Below are positions 21,504 through 30,386 of a DNA stretch of 64,000 nt, piece by piece (position 1 is the first letter of the stretch; the number at the start of each line of letters is the position of its first letter). The notes below the pieces were generated by a model, which saw only the letters and a list, made by a program, of their open reading frames with translations, searched no databases and had not been told where the DNA came from. This stretch comes from Saccharopolyspora phatthalungensis (GTDB lineage Bacteria > Actinomycetota > Actinomycetes > Mycobacteriales > Pseudonocardiaceae): positions 558,001 through 622,000 of the forward strand of contig NZ_JACHIW010000002.1 in NCBI RefSeq assembly GCF_014203395.1, given 5' to 3'. Made by a program: the position numbers and the translations under genes.

Positions 21504-22440
21504 GCGCCCACTCCAGCACCGCCATGGCGCTGTGCATCTTGTCCCCCGCCTGATCGAAGGCGATCGACCGCGGCCCGTCGAGCACGGCCGCGGTCATCTC
21601 TTCGCCCCGGTGCGCGGGCAGATCGTGCATGAACCACGCCGCGGGATACCCGTCGAGCAACTGCTCGTCGACCTGGAACGGGGCGAAAACGGCGCGCCAG
21701 TCGGGATCCGGTTTGCTGGTGCCGGTGGTCTGCCACCGCGCCGTGTAGACGATGTCGACCGCCGGGGGCAACTCGGACATGTCGTGCGTTTCCCGCAGTG
21801 TCGAACCGGACTCCTTGGCATACCGTTCGGCCTGTTCGCGGACGTGCGGTTCGAGCCCGTAGCCGGGCGGGGTCCGCAGGTGCAGTTCGGTGCGTTCGAA
21901 CCGGGTCAGCGACAGCGCGAGCGCCGCGGCGGTGCTGTTGCCCTCGCCGACGTAGAGCACCCGCGTACCGTCGATTCCGCCGAGGTGCCGCTGGATCGTG
22001 GTGAGGTCGGTCAGCGCCTGGGTGGGATGCTCGTGGGCGCTCATCGCGTTGATGACCGACATGCCCGACGGCTCGGCGAGCGCCCGCAGTTCGGCCGTGC
22101 TTCCGGCGGTTCGGCACACCAGCCCGTCGAGCATCCGGGACAGCACCTGCGCGGTGTCCTCGATCGTCTCCCCGGTGTTGAGCTGGAGATCGTCCGGGCC
22201 GTAGCCGATGATCCGGGCGCCCAGCCGCAGCGCCGCAGCGGAAAACGCGGTCCGCGTCCTGGTGGAGGTCTTGCGGAAGTAGATGCCGATCACGGCCCCG
22301 GCCAGCGGCTCGCCGGAATACTCGCGGCGGGCGAACCCGACCCCGCGGCGCACGATCTCCCTGATCTCAAGCAGATCCAGGTCCACCAGCGAGATGAGAT
22401 CACCGCGCTGCGCGGCGGGGATCGAAATCGGCGCTGCCAT
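21487..22440 (-). CDS. Ornithine/aspartate carbamoyltransferase family protein, atypical active site
   Basis: This 317-residue protein has the carbamoyl-phosphate site STRTRT (about residue 59) and HPTQALTDL, so it should transfer a carbamoyl group to an amine. True ornithine transcarbamoylases carry HCLP and a C-terminal ENRxH; this one has HDLP (Asp273) and GDKMH. The amine acceptor is therefore probably not ornithine. Carbamoyltransferase paralogues of this fold (VioL, CmnL) modify diaminopropionate residues in viomycin and capreomycin, which is a plausible model beside an NRPS. The ATG at 22440 has GGAGGAAG upstream. It follows the STAND gene by 113 bases on the same strand. Confidence 0.88.
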   Translation of the reverse strand: MAAPISIPAAQRGDLISLVDLDLLEIREIVRRGVGFARREYSGEPLAGAVIGIYFRKTSTRTRTAFSAAALRLGARIIGYGPDDLQLNTGETIEDTAQVLSRMLDGLVCRTAGSTAELRALAEPSGMSVINAMSAHEHPTQALTDLTTIQRHLGGIDGTRVLYVGEGNSTAAALALSLTRFERTELHLRTPPGYGLEPHVREQAERYAKESGSTLRETHDMSELPPAVDIVYTARWQTTGTSKPDPDWRAVFAPFQVDEQLLDGYPAAWFMHDLPAHRGEEMTAAVLDGPRSIAFDQAGDKMHSAMAVLEWALTSRI

Positions 22441-22553
22441 GACACCTTCCTCCATCCGACGACTGCGACGCACCGCGTCTGCACACGGCTGATGCAGCCT
22501 GGCACCGCCCGTTATTCCCGCCATATCGACGGCGCCCGAGCCGGTGGCGATCG

Positions 22554-24263
22554 TCAGGACGACTCGGCGGCACGCCGGAGCACCACCAGGGTCGAGGCCA
22601 TGAGCGCGGCCGCCGCAACGGCTTGCGCGATCGCGAAACCTCCCCAGGAGCCGGAAATCTCGCCGTCGGACCAAAACCCACCGCCGAGATAGCTGAACTT
22701 CCCCAGCAGCAACGAACCGAGCATGAGCAGCAATTCCGGACCGAGGTAGGCGATGACCGTCGAGGCGACGAAGACACGCTGCGATTCGTCCCCGGCCTCG
22801 GTCAGCGCGGTGGCCACACACAGGCCCCCGATCGCGACCACGGGCAGCAGGGCCGCCAACGCACCGACGCCACCCATGATGGTCACGCTGCCGTATTCGG
22901 TCGGGATCCCGGCGAAGAGCAGAATGAACTGGGCGACGGCCGCCCCCAGCACGGCATACGCGAGCGGGCGCCGGGTAGGCGGCACGATGCGTGCGCGGCG
23001 CGGCACGGCGCTAAACGGTGCCAGCCGCGCGACCAACGAGACCGTGAACGCGATCACCGCGAAGAACTCCAGCCATCCCCAGACGTCCGCCGACCCGTGG
23101 ATCGAGACGAGCGCGTCCACCAGGAAATAGATCGCGTTCGCCACGACCAGCCCCGAGCCGATCGCCGCCCTGCGGTCGGGACGCTCCATCAGCACGAGCC
23201 CGGCGAAGAGCAGGGCGAACCGGATAACGAAGTACCCGAGCCCGAAGAAGCCCGAGGCGACGATCATCCCGGTGGACACGAGCAATGCGGTCGCCGCGAC
23301 CGCCACGGCCGCCGCGAAGAGCACCTTCGGGCTGCGGACCCAGGCCGGGACGCCGACCCGGCTACGCCAGTCCGGGTCGACCGATGGCTCCGCCTTCGCC
23401 CGGGACCAGTCGAGCACCGCGGCCATCTTCGAGGTCAGGTTGCCATCCGCCGAATGCCCGACCGCGCTCCGAAGCTCGGCCGCCAGGGCGGAAAGCGGGG
23501 CGTTGGCCGCATGGGCCGCGACGACGCTCAAGCCGTGCGGCAGCCGTCCGCACAGCTCGATCAGCTCATCAACGGCCTGCCCTTCGGCGGCGAGCCGATC
23601 GTCCCCCAACCGACGGGCCAGCAGTTCCCGCGCCTCGTCCGCGCTGAGCGCGTCCAGGGTGAGCGAGCGGGCGCCCTCGGCGATCAAGCCGGTCAGCTGG
23701 CTGCGGCTGGTCACCACGACGAAGGAGTTCGAGCCGCCGGGCAGCAGCGGCCGTACCTGTTCGGCGTCCCTCGCGTCATCCAGCACCACCAGCACCCGCT
23801 TACCGGCCAGCAGCGTGCGGTACCGGCTCGCCAGGGCCGCCACATCCGACGGAATCTTGTTATCCCCCAACGCTTCCAGGAAGCTCCTGAGTACATCGGC
23901 CGGCCGCACCGGCCAGCCGGCGGGGTCGGAGCCGCGCAGGTTCACGTAAAGCTGCCCGTCGGGGAAGCGCTGCGCCATCCGGTTCGCCCAGTGCACCACC
24001 AAGGCGGTCTTGCCGATGCCCGTGGTCCCCTCGACCGCCGAGACCACCACCACGCGGGCGGAGTCGTCCACCATCGCGTTCAGCGCGGCCAATTCGTCGG
24101 CCTGCCCGGCGAAGGACCCCACGGCCGGCGGCAATTGCCACGGCACCGCCGGATCCCGAGGCTGCCCGCCGAAATGAATTCCGCCGTAAACGGCACCCAC
24201 CTGCGCAACCGGGCCGTTGACCGTCCCGCTCTGTTCGTTACGGGTCTCGGCTTCCTCGCCCAC
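22554..24263 (-). CDS. NLR-like STAND ATPase with RHIM-like amyloid motif and C-terminal membrane domain
   Basis: This 569-residue protein has three parts. Residues 12-31 carry NGPVAQVGAVYGGIHF, which resembles the RHIM-like amyloid signalling motifs described at the N-termini of actinobacterial NLR-like proteins. Residues about 45-290 form an NB-ARC ATPase (P-loop GTTGIGKT at 79-86, Walker B VLVVLDDARD near 160). From about 305 to the end there are roughly eight hydrophobic segments. Known proteins of this build sense a trigger and assemble; the membrane part here could be an effector or an anchor. GTG at 24263 is chosen, but a start up to 30 bases earlier is possible. It lies upstream of the carbamoyltransferase on the same strand. 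Confidence 0.8.
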   Translation of the reverse strand: MGEEAETRNEQSGTVNGPVAQVGAVYGGIHFGGQPRDPAVPWQLPPAVGSFAGQADELAALNAMVDDSARVVVVSAVEGTTGIGKTALVVHWANRMAQRFPDGQLYVNLRGSDPAGWPVRPADVLRSFLEALGDNKIPSDVAALASRYRTLLAGKRVLVVLDDARDAEQVRPLLPGGSNSFVVVTSRSQLTGLIAEGARSLTLDALSADEARELLARRLGDDRLAAEGQAVDELIELCGRLPHGLSVVAAHAANAPLSALAAELRSAVGHSADGNLTSKMAAVLDWSRAKAEPSVDPDWRSRVGVPAWVRSPKVLFAAAVAVAATALLVSTGMIVASGFFGLGYFVIRFALLFAGLVLMERPDRRAAIGSGLVVANAIYFLVDALVSIHGSADVWGWLEFFAVIAFTVSLVARLAPFSAVPRRARIVPPTRRPLAYAVLGAAVAQFILLFAGIPTEYGSVTIMGGVGALAALLPVVAIGGLCVATALTEAGDESQRVFVASTVIAYLGPELLLMLGSLLLGKFSYLGGGFWSDGEISGSWGGFAIAQAVAAAALMASTLVVLRRAAESS

Positions 24264-24394
24264 GAGCCACCCACCCCATCCCACCAGGCCCAATGCGACG
24301 TCCGAGAACGATCTTAGCGTGCCGCGCGAAACCCATGCCCGGAAACGACGTCCGGATTGAGATTGGACCGAATTCCCGCCACCAAGCGGTCAGG

Positions 24395-25252
24395 TCAGCG
24401 ACGTCCGGCCTCGATGAGCCACGCCGCCGAGTCGTAGAGCACGCCGCGATCGGTCTGGTGATCGGTCATGCTGGCCCGCAGGTTGTCGAGTGCACGTTGT
24501 CTGGTGCCGGCTTCGAGACCGTCGAGCATCCAGGCGAACTGGCCGGCAATGAACTGACAGGCGTCGTCGACGTCGCGGCCGAAGTACATCGGCTCGGTCA
24601 GGCTTTTGAGTCGCACGTCACCGAGCCCGGCGGAGGTCAGCAGTTCCAGGACTTGGTCGGGGTCGCTGAGGGAAGACGGGCCCGGTCCCCTGGGCGGCGG
24701 GTGGGGCAATTCACGACCGGCGGCCAGCGCCGTGCGGAAGGAGCTCATCCATTCGTTGCGTTCAAACGCCTGCCAGGTCAGCAGGATGACGCGCCCGCCG
24801 GGGCGCGTGGCACGAGCGATGTTGGTAAACGCGGCCACGGGGTCGCCGAAGAACATCGCGCCGTGCCGGCTGATGACGACGTCGAAGTATCGGTCGGGAA
24901 AGGGATATACCTGGGCGTCGGCCTGGTGGAACGTCGCGTTCGCTACGCGCTCCCGCTCCGCCAGCCCGCGTGCGAGTTCGATCATGCGGGAGGACAGGTC
25001 CACCCCGAGTGCGGTGCCCGCAGTAGCGCATCGGGCCGCATCTCGGGTTGTCTGCCCGCTGCCGCACCCGATGTCGAGGACGTTCGCAGTGTCGTGGATC
25101 GCTGCTGCGGCGAGAAATTGGTCGTGGTAGCCGGCGACGCCTTCGTTGAAGCGTTCGGCGCGTGCCGTCCAGTACTCGCCTTGATCGCCGTCCCAAGCAC
25201 GCAGCTGATCGGCGTTGGACGGGTCAACGTGCGCTGCGGCGCACTCGTTCAT
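24395..25252 (-). CDS. Class I SAM-dependent methyltransferase
   Basis: This 285-residue protein is a Rossmann-fold methyltransferase. Motif I is VLDIGCGSGQTT, motif II is GVDLSSRMI, and the later strand RPGGRVILLTW is the usual post-motif. It resembles UbiE/Coq5-like small-molecule methyltransferases, and the acceptor is unknown. The start at 25252 has AAGGGGGACAG before it, favoured over an upstream in-frame start at 25315. It precedes the STAND gene by about 130 bases on the same strand, so methyltransferase, STAND ATPase and carbamoyltransferase may be co-transcribed. Confidence 0.9.
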   Translation of the reverse strand: MNECAAAHVDPSNADQLRAWDGDQGEYWTARAERFNEGVAGYHDQFLAAAAIHDTANVLDIGCGSGQTTRDAARCATAGTALGVDLSSRMIELARGLAERERVANATFHQADAQVYPFPDRYFDVVISRHGAMFFGDPVAAFTNIARATRPGGRVILLTWQAFERNEWMSSFRTALAAGRELPHPPPRGPGPSSLSDPDQVLELLTSAGLGDVRLKSLTEPMYFGRDVDDACQFIAGQFAWMLDGLEAGTRQRALDNLRASMTDHQTDRGVLYDSAAWLIEAGRR

Positions 25253-26029
25253 CTGTCCCCCTTGTTCGGTCTCCTCTCGGGAGACGACGCGACGAGGAAC
25301 TGTACCCCCGATCACGGATCGTCAAGGTTCTTTGATCAGCTTTGTTGGACTGAGTTCACTTTCGGATGGACCGTTGGCCGGGTGATCGAGGGCACGTAGG
25401 GCTTTGGGCACCTTGAGATGATTTACGGGCGGGCTTTCGCAGGAATGGGCGCCTTTTGAGGGGGTTGGGGCTGTGGGAGGTTCCGTGTTGACATGGGTTG
25501 GGGGCGCCTTGGCGTGGTTTGCGCGCCTTTCGGGGGGTTGGGGCTGGGGGAGGTTCCGGGTTGCCATGGTTCGCGGGCGGCTTGGCATGGTTTGCGCGCG
25601 TTTCGAGGGGGTTGGGGCTGTGGGAGGTTCCGTGTTGGATCGGCCATCCCCGCGATCGGTGGAGTGTGGGGGCTGTGTTCCGGAGGTCAAGCCCGGCCTG
25701 GCGGCCGCCTCTTCGAGGTTTCAGGCTTGACATCCGGCCCACAACCCCGGTTCGGCTTTGTATCGCGGGGATGGCCCCGGACTGGGCTGGCGCAACCGGC
25801 GGGTTGAGTTCCCGGGGTGGCGGATTCGGTCGTGGCTGGGGCTGGTGCCCGGTCGGCTTGGGGTTGTTCCGTGAGGGTTTGATCGGTCGTGCTGGCGGGC
25901 GCCTTCGGCGTGTGGTGGAGGGTTTTTGTTGCTGGGTGGGGGTTTTCGGGGTTTTGGTGGGGGTTTTCACCTGATCAAGCGATGCTGGAATGCGTGCGAA
26001 TGGGTGTTCGAATCTGGGAGAATGAGGGT
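25253..26029. other. 777-base intergenic region with strong G/C strand bias
   Basis: No convincing gene lies here. The methyltransferase promoter should be at the left end. From about 25440 to 25980 the plus strand is markedly G- and T-rich and repetitive, which opens several spurious frames on both strands. The last 100 bases hold the promoter and GGGAG ribosome site of the DUF222-HNH gene. Confidence 0.6.
25449..25637. repeat. Three-copy tandem repeat, about 72-base period
   Basis: Three imperfect copies of a block built around GGGGGTTGGGGCTGTGGGAG plus GTTCCGTGTTG start at 25449, 25521 and 25594. The spacers also match (CATGG..., GGCxTGGTTTGCGCG), so the unit is about 72-73 bases repeated roughly 2.6 times. 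On the minus strand the copies read repeatedly as LPQPQPP, which I take as a by-product of composition rather than a protein. Confidence 0.75.
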
Positions 26030-27412
26030 ATGGCACCGTTGACGGACACCCGGGATGCGAGCGTGGAGATGATGTCTTCACGGTCGTCTGTGGTGTCGTG
26101 CTCGGATGCCGAGCTCATCGCCCGGATTCAGCGCTGTGAGCAGAGCATGCGGGTGGTGATGATGGAGCAGTTGCAGGTCATCGCCGAGGCCGACCGGCGG
26201 GGGCTGCACGCCGAGCGTGGCGCGAGGTCGATGCAGGTGTGGTTGCGGGAACTGCTCAACATCGACCACCGCGACGCCACAACCCGGGTGACGGTCGCCC
26301 GCAACGTCGAGGACCGGGCCTCGCTGTATGGCGAGACGATGCCCGCCGAGCTTCCCCAGACCGCCGCCGCCCTGTCCGAAGGCGCGATCAATCTTGAGCA
26401 TGCGCGGGTGATCGTGGCGGGCATTCGCCGGCTGCCCGAGTACGCCCGTTGTCACCGGGTGGGGGAGGTCGAGGCGACCCTGGCCGGCTACGCCCGCCAG
26501 ATGCCGCCGCGTGAACTGGAGACAATCGCCGAACGAATCAGGTATCTACTCGACCAGGACGGGGCCTACCACGACGAAGCCGACCAGCACGAGGCCCGGG
26601 AACTGCACTACGCGACCTCCCGTGACGGGATGACGGTCATCAAGGCCCGGCTGGACCGCGAGACCGGCGCGAAATTCGTTGCGCTCATCGAGCCGCTGGC
26701 CGCCCCGTGCCCGCAAACCGGCGGGGAGAAGGACCCTCGCAGCGCCGGGCAGCGCAACGCCGACGGCTTCGCCGCGCTGCTCGATCTGGCCACCGACTCC
26801 GACGGGATACCGCGTGCCGGTGGGCAACGGCCGCACCTGACGATCACCATCGACTTCGAAGACCTCAAACGCGGGCTGGGTTTCCCCGATGAGCAGGGCA
26901 TGCCCGGCACGCTGAACACCGGGCGTGCCATCACCGCCGAGAACGCGCGGCGCATCGCCTGCGACAGCGAAGTACTGCCCATGGTTCTCAACGGAGACGG
27001 CCTGCCCCTGGACCTCGGCCGGGCCAGGCGAACCGCACCCGCGCACCTGCGCGCCGCGCTACTCCAACGCGACGGCAGCTGTTCCTTTCCCGGCTGCGAC
27101 CGGCCGCCGGGGACCCCCGACGCGCATCACGTCGTGAGCTGGATCGACGGCGGCCCCACCGAACTGGCCAACATGACAATGCTATGCGGCCACCACCACC
27201 GCACCGTGCACAACCACCGATGGGAAATCCAGATGCGCGAGGGCAGACCCGTCTTCATCCCACCACCCACCGTGGACATCAACCGAAGACCACGACCAGG
27301 CGGCAAGGCACTGCCCGCCCAGCACCGCCAACACCTCCGGGACCTCATCCCCACCCAACGGGACCCGGCGGGCGAAACGCGCCGCTCGCGTCCCGAAGCG
27401 GCAGCCAGCTGA
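26030..27412 (+). CDS. DUF222 / HNH endonuclease domain protein (13E12 repeat type)
   Basis: This 460-residue protein has the long helical DUF222 region (about residues 25-330), then a C-terminal HNH nuclease motif (CSFPGCDRP, AHHVVSWIDGGPTELANMTMLCGHHHR). This is the family of the multi-copy 13E12 elements of mycobacteria, common in actinomycetes and often present in many near-identical copies. The biological role is not settled; mobile-element-like behaviour is suspected. The start at 26030 has GGGAG nine bases upstream; an in-frame extension to 25889 runs into the repeat region and is unlikely. Confidence 0.9.
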   Translation: MAPLTDTRDASVEMMSSRSSVVSCSDAELIARIQRCEQSMRVVMMEQLQVIAEADRRGLHAERGARSMQVWLRELLNIDHRDATTRVTVARNVEDRASLYGETMPAELPQTAAALSEGAINLEHARVIVAGIRRLPEYARCHRVGEVEATLAGYARQMPPRELETIAERIRYLLDQDGAYHDEADQHEARELHYATSRDGMTVIKARLDRETGAKFVALIEPLAAPCPQTGGEKDPRSAGQRNADGFAALLDLATDSDGIPRAGGQRPHLTITIDFEDLKRGLGFPDEQGMPGTLNTGRAITAENARRIACDSEVLPMVLNGDGLPLDLGRARRTAPAHLRAALLQRDGSCSFPGCDRPPGTPDAHHVVSWIDGGPTELANMTMLCGHHHRTVHNHRWEIQMREGRPVFIPPPTVDINRRPRPGGKALPAQHRQHLRDLIPTQRDPAGETRRSRPEAAAS

Positions 27413-27450
27413 CCGCCGCCGTGGAATTCGCGGCTACATGTGAACGCAGA

Positions 27451-27470
27451 GCGGGGCGGGGCGGGGCGGG
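27451..27470. repeat. Pentanucleotide microsatellite (GCGGG)x4
   Basis: Four exact GCGGG units lie between the DUF222-HNH stop and the SDR stop, two convergent genes. The tract is a likely slippage hotspot of no obvious function. Confidence 0.8.
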
Positions 27471-27471
27471 G

Positions 27472-28236
27472 TCACCAGACGGTGTAGCCGCCATCGACGA
27501 CGAGGTCGGTGCCGGTGCAGTAGCTGCTCGCCTCGGAGGCGAGGAAGACGACCGCGGGAGCGATCTCCCGGGGCTCGGCGACCCGGCTCATCGGGGTGCC
27601 GTCGATCCAGGCCCGGCGCCACTCCTCGTTGCTCATCCCGCGCTTGGTCAGCTCGGTGCCGACGTAGCCGGGAGAGACGCAGTTGACCCGCACGCCGCGG
27701 CCGGCCCATTCCCCGGCCAGCGACTTCGTGAGGTGGATGACGCCGGCTTTCGCCGCGTTGTAGGCGGATTGGGGTTGCGGGCGGTTGGCGATGTGGCCGC
27801 TCATACTGCCGGTGTTGATGATGCTGCCCGCCTCCTGCCGGAGCATCCGCCGGCCCGCCGCCCGGCAGCAGTAGAAGACGCCGTCGAGGTTGACCGACAT
27901 CACGCGGCGCCAGTCCTCGTCGGAGAGCTCCTCGCTGGCGTGGTTGTGCGCGATACCGGCATTGTTGACCGCGACGTCGATCGATCCTGCGGCGGTCGCG
28001 ACGTGCTCGAAGGCGGCCTCCACGCTAGCGGAGTCGGTGACGTCAGCGGGGACGAACTCCACACCGTGCCGCTCGGCGGTGGCATTGCCGACCTCGGGGT
28101 TGATGTCGCAGATGAATACCCGGGCCCCGGCGTTGCGAAGGCCGAGCACGATCGCCTCGCCGATGCCCTGCGCGCCGCCGGTCACGACTGCGTTCTTGCA
28201 TTGAGTGCGAACAGATCTGTCATTTGATCGGACCAT
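27472..28236 (-). CDS. Short-chain dehydrogenase/reductase
   Basis: This 254-residue protein is a classical SDR that oxidises or reduces an alcohol/carbonyl with NAD(P). It shows the cofactor motif TGGAQGIG, the NNAG motif, the catalytic Ser in NTGSMSG, the YNAAK active site and the C-terminal YCTGTDLVVDGGY. Spacing and the GHIANRPQPQ loop recall polyol dehydrogenases such as arabinitol or sorbitol dehydrogenase, but the substrate is not certain. It is divergent from 6-phosphogluconate dehydrogenase with 251 bases between them, so a sugar or polyol link is possible. The ATG at 28236 has no strong ribosome site. Confidence 0.9.
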   Translation of the reverse strand: MVRSNDRSVRTQCKNAVVTGGAQGIGEAIVLGLRNAGARVFICDINPEVGNATAERHGVEFVPADVTDSASVEAAFEHVATAAGSIDVAVNNAGIAHNHASEELSDEDWRRVMSVNLDGVFYCCRAAGRRMLRQEAGSIINTGSMSGHIANRPQPQSAYNAAKAGVIHLTKSLAGEWAGRGVRVNCVSPGYVGTELTKRGMSNEEWRRAWIDGTPMSRVAEPREIAPAVVFLASEASSYCTGTDLVVDGGYTVW

Positions 28237-28487
28237 AGTTCGCTTAGCCGCGTCCCGCCACTGTCGCCGCTACCGGGTCACCGGGCCCGCGGATCTGACC
28301 CTCGGCTCGGCATAGCCGGGACGCAACGCCCGGGGTCCTGCGACCCGTGCGCGAGCTCGGCCGCTGGTCGAGAATTGGCGGGCCACGCTGTCGCGCCACA
28401 CGGTCCGCAAGACTGGACGGGTGGCGCCGCAGCGCGTCGGCGACGCAAGCTCGCAAGCGTCGCACAACATATATAGGAGTCATTCGT

Positions 28488-29927
28488 ATGAGCACGTCAG
28501 CCCAGATCGGCGTTACCGGGCTCGCGGTCATGGGCCGCAACCTCGCCCGCAACTTCGCGCGCAACGGCTACTCGGTCGCCGTGCACAACCGCACCCCGTC
28601 GAAGACCCGGGCCCTCATCGATGAGTTCGGCCACGAAGGCGACTTCATCGCGACCGAGACCGCCGCGGACTTCGTCGCCGCACTCGAACGCCCCCGCCGC
28701 CTCGTCATCATGGTCAAGGCTGGCGACCCCACGGACGCGGTGATCCAGGAGTTCGCCCCGCTGCTGGAGCCGGGCGACATGATCATCGACGGCGGCAACG
28801 CGCACTTCGCCGACACCCGACGCCGCGAACGCGAACTGCGCGAGCAGGACATCCACTTCGTCGGCACGGGCATTTCCGGCGGCGAGGAGGGCGCGCTGCA
28901 CGGGCCCAGCATCATGCCAGGCGGCTCCGGACAGTCCTACGCCTCACTCGGACCGATGCTGGAGAAGATCGCGGCCAAGGCGGCCGACGCCACGCCCTGC
29001 GTGACACACGTCGGCCCGGACGGCGCGGGCCACTTCGTGAAGATGGTGCACAACGGCATCGAATACGCGGACATGCAGCTGATCGCCGAGGCCTACCAAC
29101 TACTGCGCGATGTCGCGGGCTACTCCCCCGCCCAGATCGCCGAGATCTTCCGCACCTGGAACACCGGCCGCCTCGACTCCTACCTGATCGAGATCACCGC
29201 CGAGGTCCTGTCCCACATCGACGCCGCGACCGGCAAACCGTTCGTGGACGTGGTCCAGGACCAGGCCGAGCAGAAGGGCACCGGCCGCTGGACCGTGCAA
29301 ATCGCCCTCGAACTGGGCGTGCCGGTCTCCGGCATCGCCGAAGCGGTGTTCGCCCGCTCCCTGTCGGGCCACACCGCGCTGCGCGAAGCGTCCCGAGGAC
29401 TCGCCGGGCCCACGGCCAAGCCGCTGGGCGAGTCCGAGTCGGCCGCGTTCGCCGACCAAGTGGAGCAGGCACTCTACGCCTCCAAGATCGTGTCGTACAC
29501 GCAGGGATTCCACGAGATCGCCGCGGGTAGCGCCGAGTACGACTGGAACATCGACCTGGGCGCGATCGCCTCGATCTGGCGCGGCGGCTGCATCATCCGC
29601 GCCGCGTTCCTGGATCGCATCCGCGCCGCCTACGACGCCCGGCCCGACCTGCCGAGCCTGCTGTCCGACGAGACGTTCGCCCAGGAGATCGCGGCGGCCC
29701 AGGAGGACTGGCGGGCCGTGCTGGTCGCGGCCACCAACCAGGGCGTGCCCACGCCGGGCTTCGCCGCAGCCCTGGCGTACTACGACGCGCTGCGCGCGGA
29801 GCGGCTGCCCGCCGCGCTCACCCAGGGACAGCGAGACTACTTCGGCGCCCACACCTACCGGCGCACCGACCGCGAGGGCTCGTTCCACACCCTGTGGGGC
29901 GCAGACCGCTCCGAGGTGCCGGCGTAG
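28488..29927 (+). CDS. gnd: 6-phosphogluconate dehydrogenase, decarboxylating
   Basis: This 479-residue enzyme oxidises 6-phosphogluconate to ribulose 5-phosphate and CO2, making NADPH in the oxidative pentose phosphate pathway. It has the nucleotide site GLAVMGRNLARN, the substrate segments GISGGEEGA and KMVHNGIEYADMQL, DQAEQKGTGRWT, and the tail RTDREGSFHTLW. The length is that of the long homodimeric (E. coli/yeast-like) class. The start at 28488 has ATAGGAGT in front; a longer frame to 28347 is not needed. Confidence 0.97.
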   Translation: MSTSAQIGVTGLAVMGRNLARNFARNGYSVAVHNRTPSKTRALIDEFGHEGDFIATETAADFVAALERPRRLVIMVKAGDPTDAVIQEFAPLLEPGDMIIDGGNAHFADTRRRERELREQDIHFVGTGISGGEEGALHGPSIMPGGSGQSYASLGPMLEKIAAKAADATPCVTHVGPDGAGHFVKMVHNGIEYADMQLIAEAYQLLRDVAGYSPAQIAEIFRTWNTGRLDSYLIEITAEVLSHIDAATGKPFVDVVQDQAEQKGTGRWTVQIALELGVPVSGIAEAVFARSLSGHTALREASRGLAGPTAKPLGESESAAFADQVEQALYASKIVSYTQGFHEIAAGSAEYDWNIDLGAIASIWRGGCIIRAAFLDRIRAAYDARPDLPSLLSDETFAQEIAAAQEDWRAVLVAATNQGVPTPGFAAALAYYDALRAERLPAALTQGQRDYFGAHTYRRTDREGSFHTLWGADRSEVPA

Positions 29928-29943
29928 CCCGAAGCAACCGCAG

Positions 29944-29969
29944 GAGGGGCTGGCGCACGCCAGCCCCTC
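29944..29969. terminator. Strong hairpin between convergent genes
   Basis: GAGGGGCTGGCG and CGCCAGCCCCTC form a perfect 12-base stem around a two-base centre, 16 bases after the gnd stop and just after the convergent cupin gene. It lacks a clear U-tract, as is common in actinomycetes, and could terminate in both directions. Confidence 0.75.
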
Positions 29970-29975
29970 GCACCC

Positions 29976-30386
29976 TCACGGAGTTGTCGTGTTGGTCCGG
30001 CCGTAGCGGTCTTCCAGGCGCACGATGTCCGCTTGCCAGCCCGGGTCCGCCGTGGATGCCTCCAGCAGGACCGTGTCGGACACCGCCGTGATCCGGTGCA
30101 CGATCCCGGACGGAATGCTCGCGGTTTGGCCGGGACCGAGCTCCAGCCGGACCAAGGACGTCCGACTCGGGCCAAGGTCGAGCAGTGCGAGACCGGACTG
30201 GACGGCGATGGTCTCTTCCTTCTTCTCGTGGTACTGCATGGAAAGCGACTCGCCTGCGCGAATGTGCAGCACCTTGCCGACGTAGCGGCCCTCCACCACG
30301 GCGAAGATCTCCTCGTAGCCCCACGGCTTTTCGACCCGGACCACCGTTGCGAGGCTGGACTGGGCGAACTCGGCGACTCCGCTCAC
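29976..30386 (-). CDS. Cupin protein, mannose-6-phosphate isomerase type II-like
   Basis: This 136-residue single-cupin protein resembles the C-terminal cupin of type II phosphomannose isomerases (KPWGYEEIFA, LHIRAGESLSMQYHEKKEET, IPSGIVHRITA). The metal-ligand pattern (QYH, E, H) is present. It may isomerise or bind a sugar phosphate. The best start is GTG at 30386 after GGAAGGGAT; longer in-frame starts lack homology-like sequence. It is convergent with gnd. Confidence 0.82.
   Translation of the reverse strand: MSGVAEFAQSSLATVVRVEKPWGYEEIFAVVEGRYVGKVLHIRAGESLSMQYHEKKEETIAVQSGLALLDLGPSRTSLVRLELGPGQTASIPSGIVHRITAVSDTVLLEASTADPGWQADIVRLEDRYGRTNTTTP

Noticed and set aside
22623..24317. 564-codon plus-strand frame opposite the STAND ATPase gene
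   Set aside because: Antisense of a gene with clear P-loop and membrane segments; the product is Arg/His/Gln-rich without motifs.
25449..25637. CRISPR array
   Set aside because: Repeats are only three, over 40 bases, imperfect, and the spacers are also similar to each other; no cas genes are near.
25356..26081. Pro/Gln-rich minus-strand frames reading LPQPQPP repeatedly
   Set aside because: They are created by the G-rich tandem repeat, have no ribosome site and look alike in several frames.
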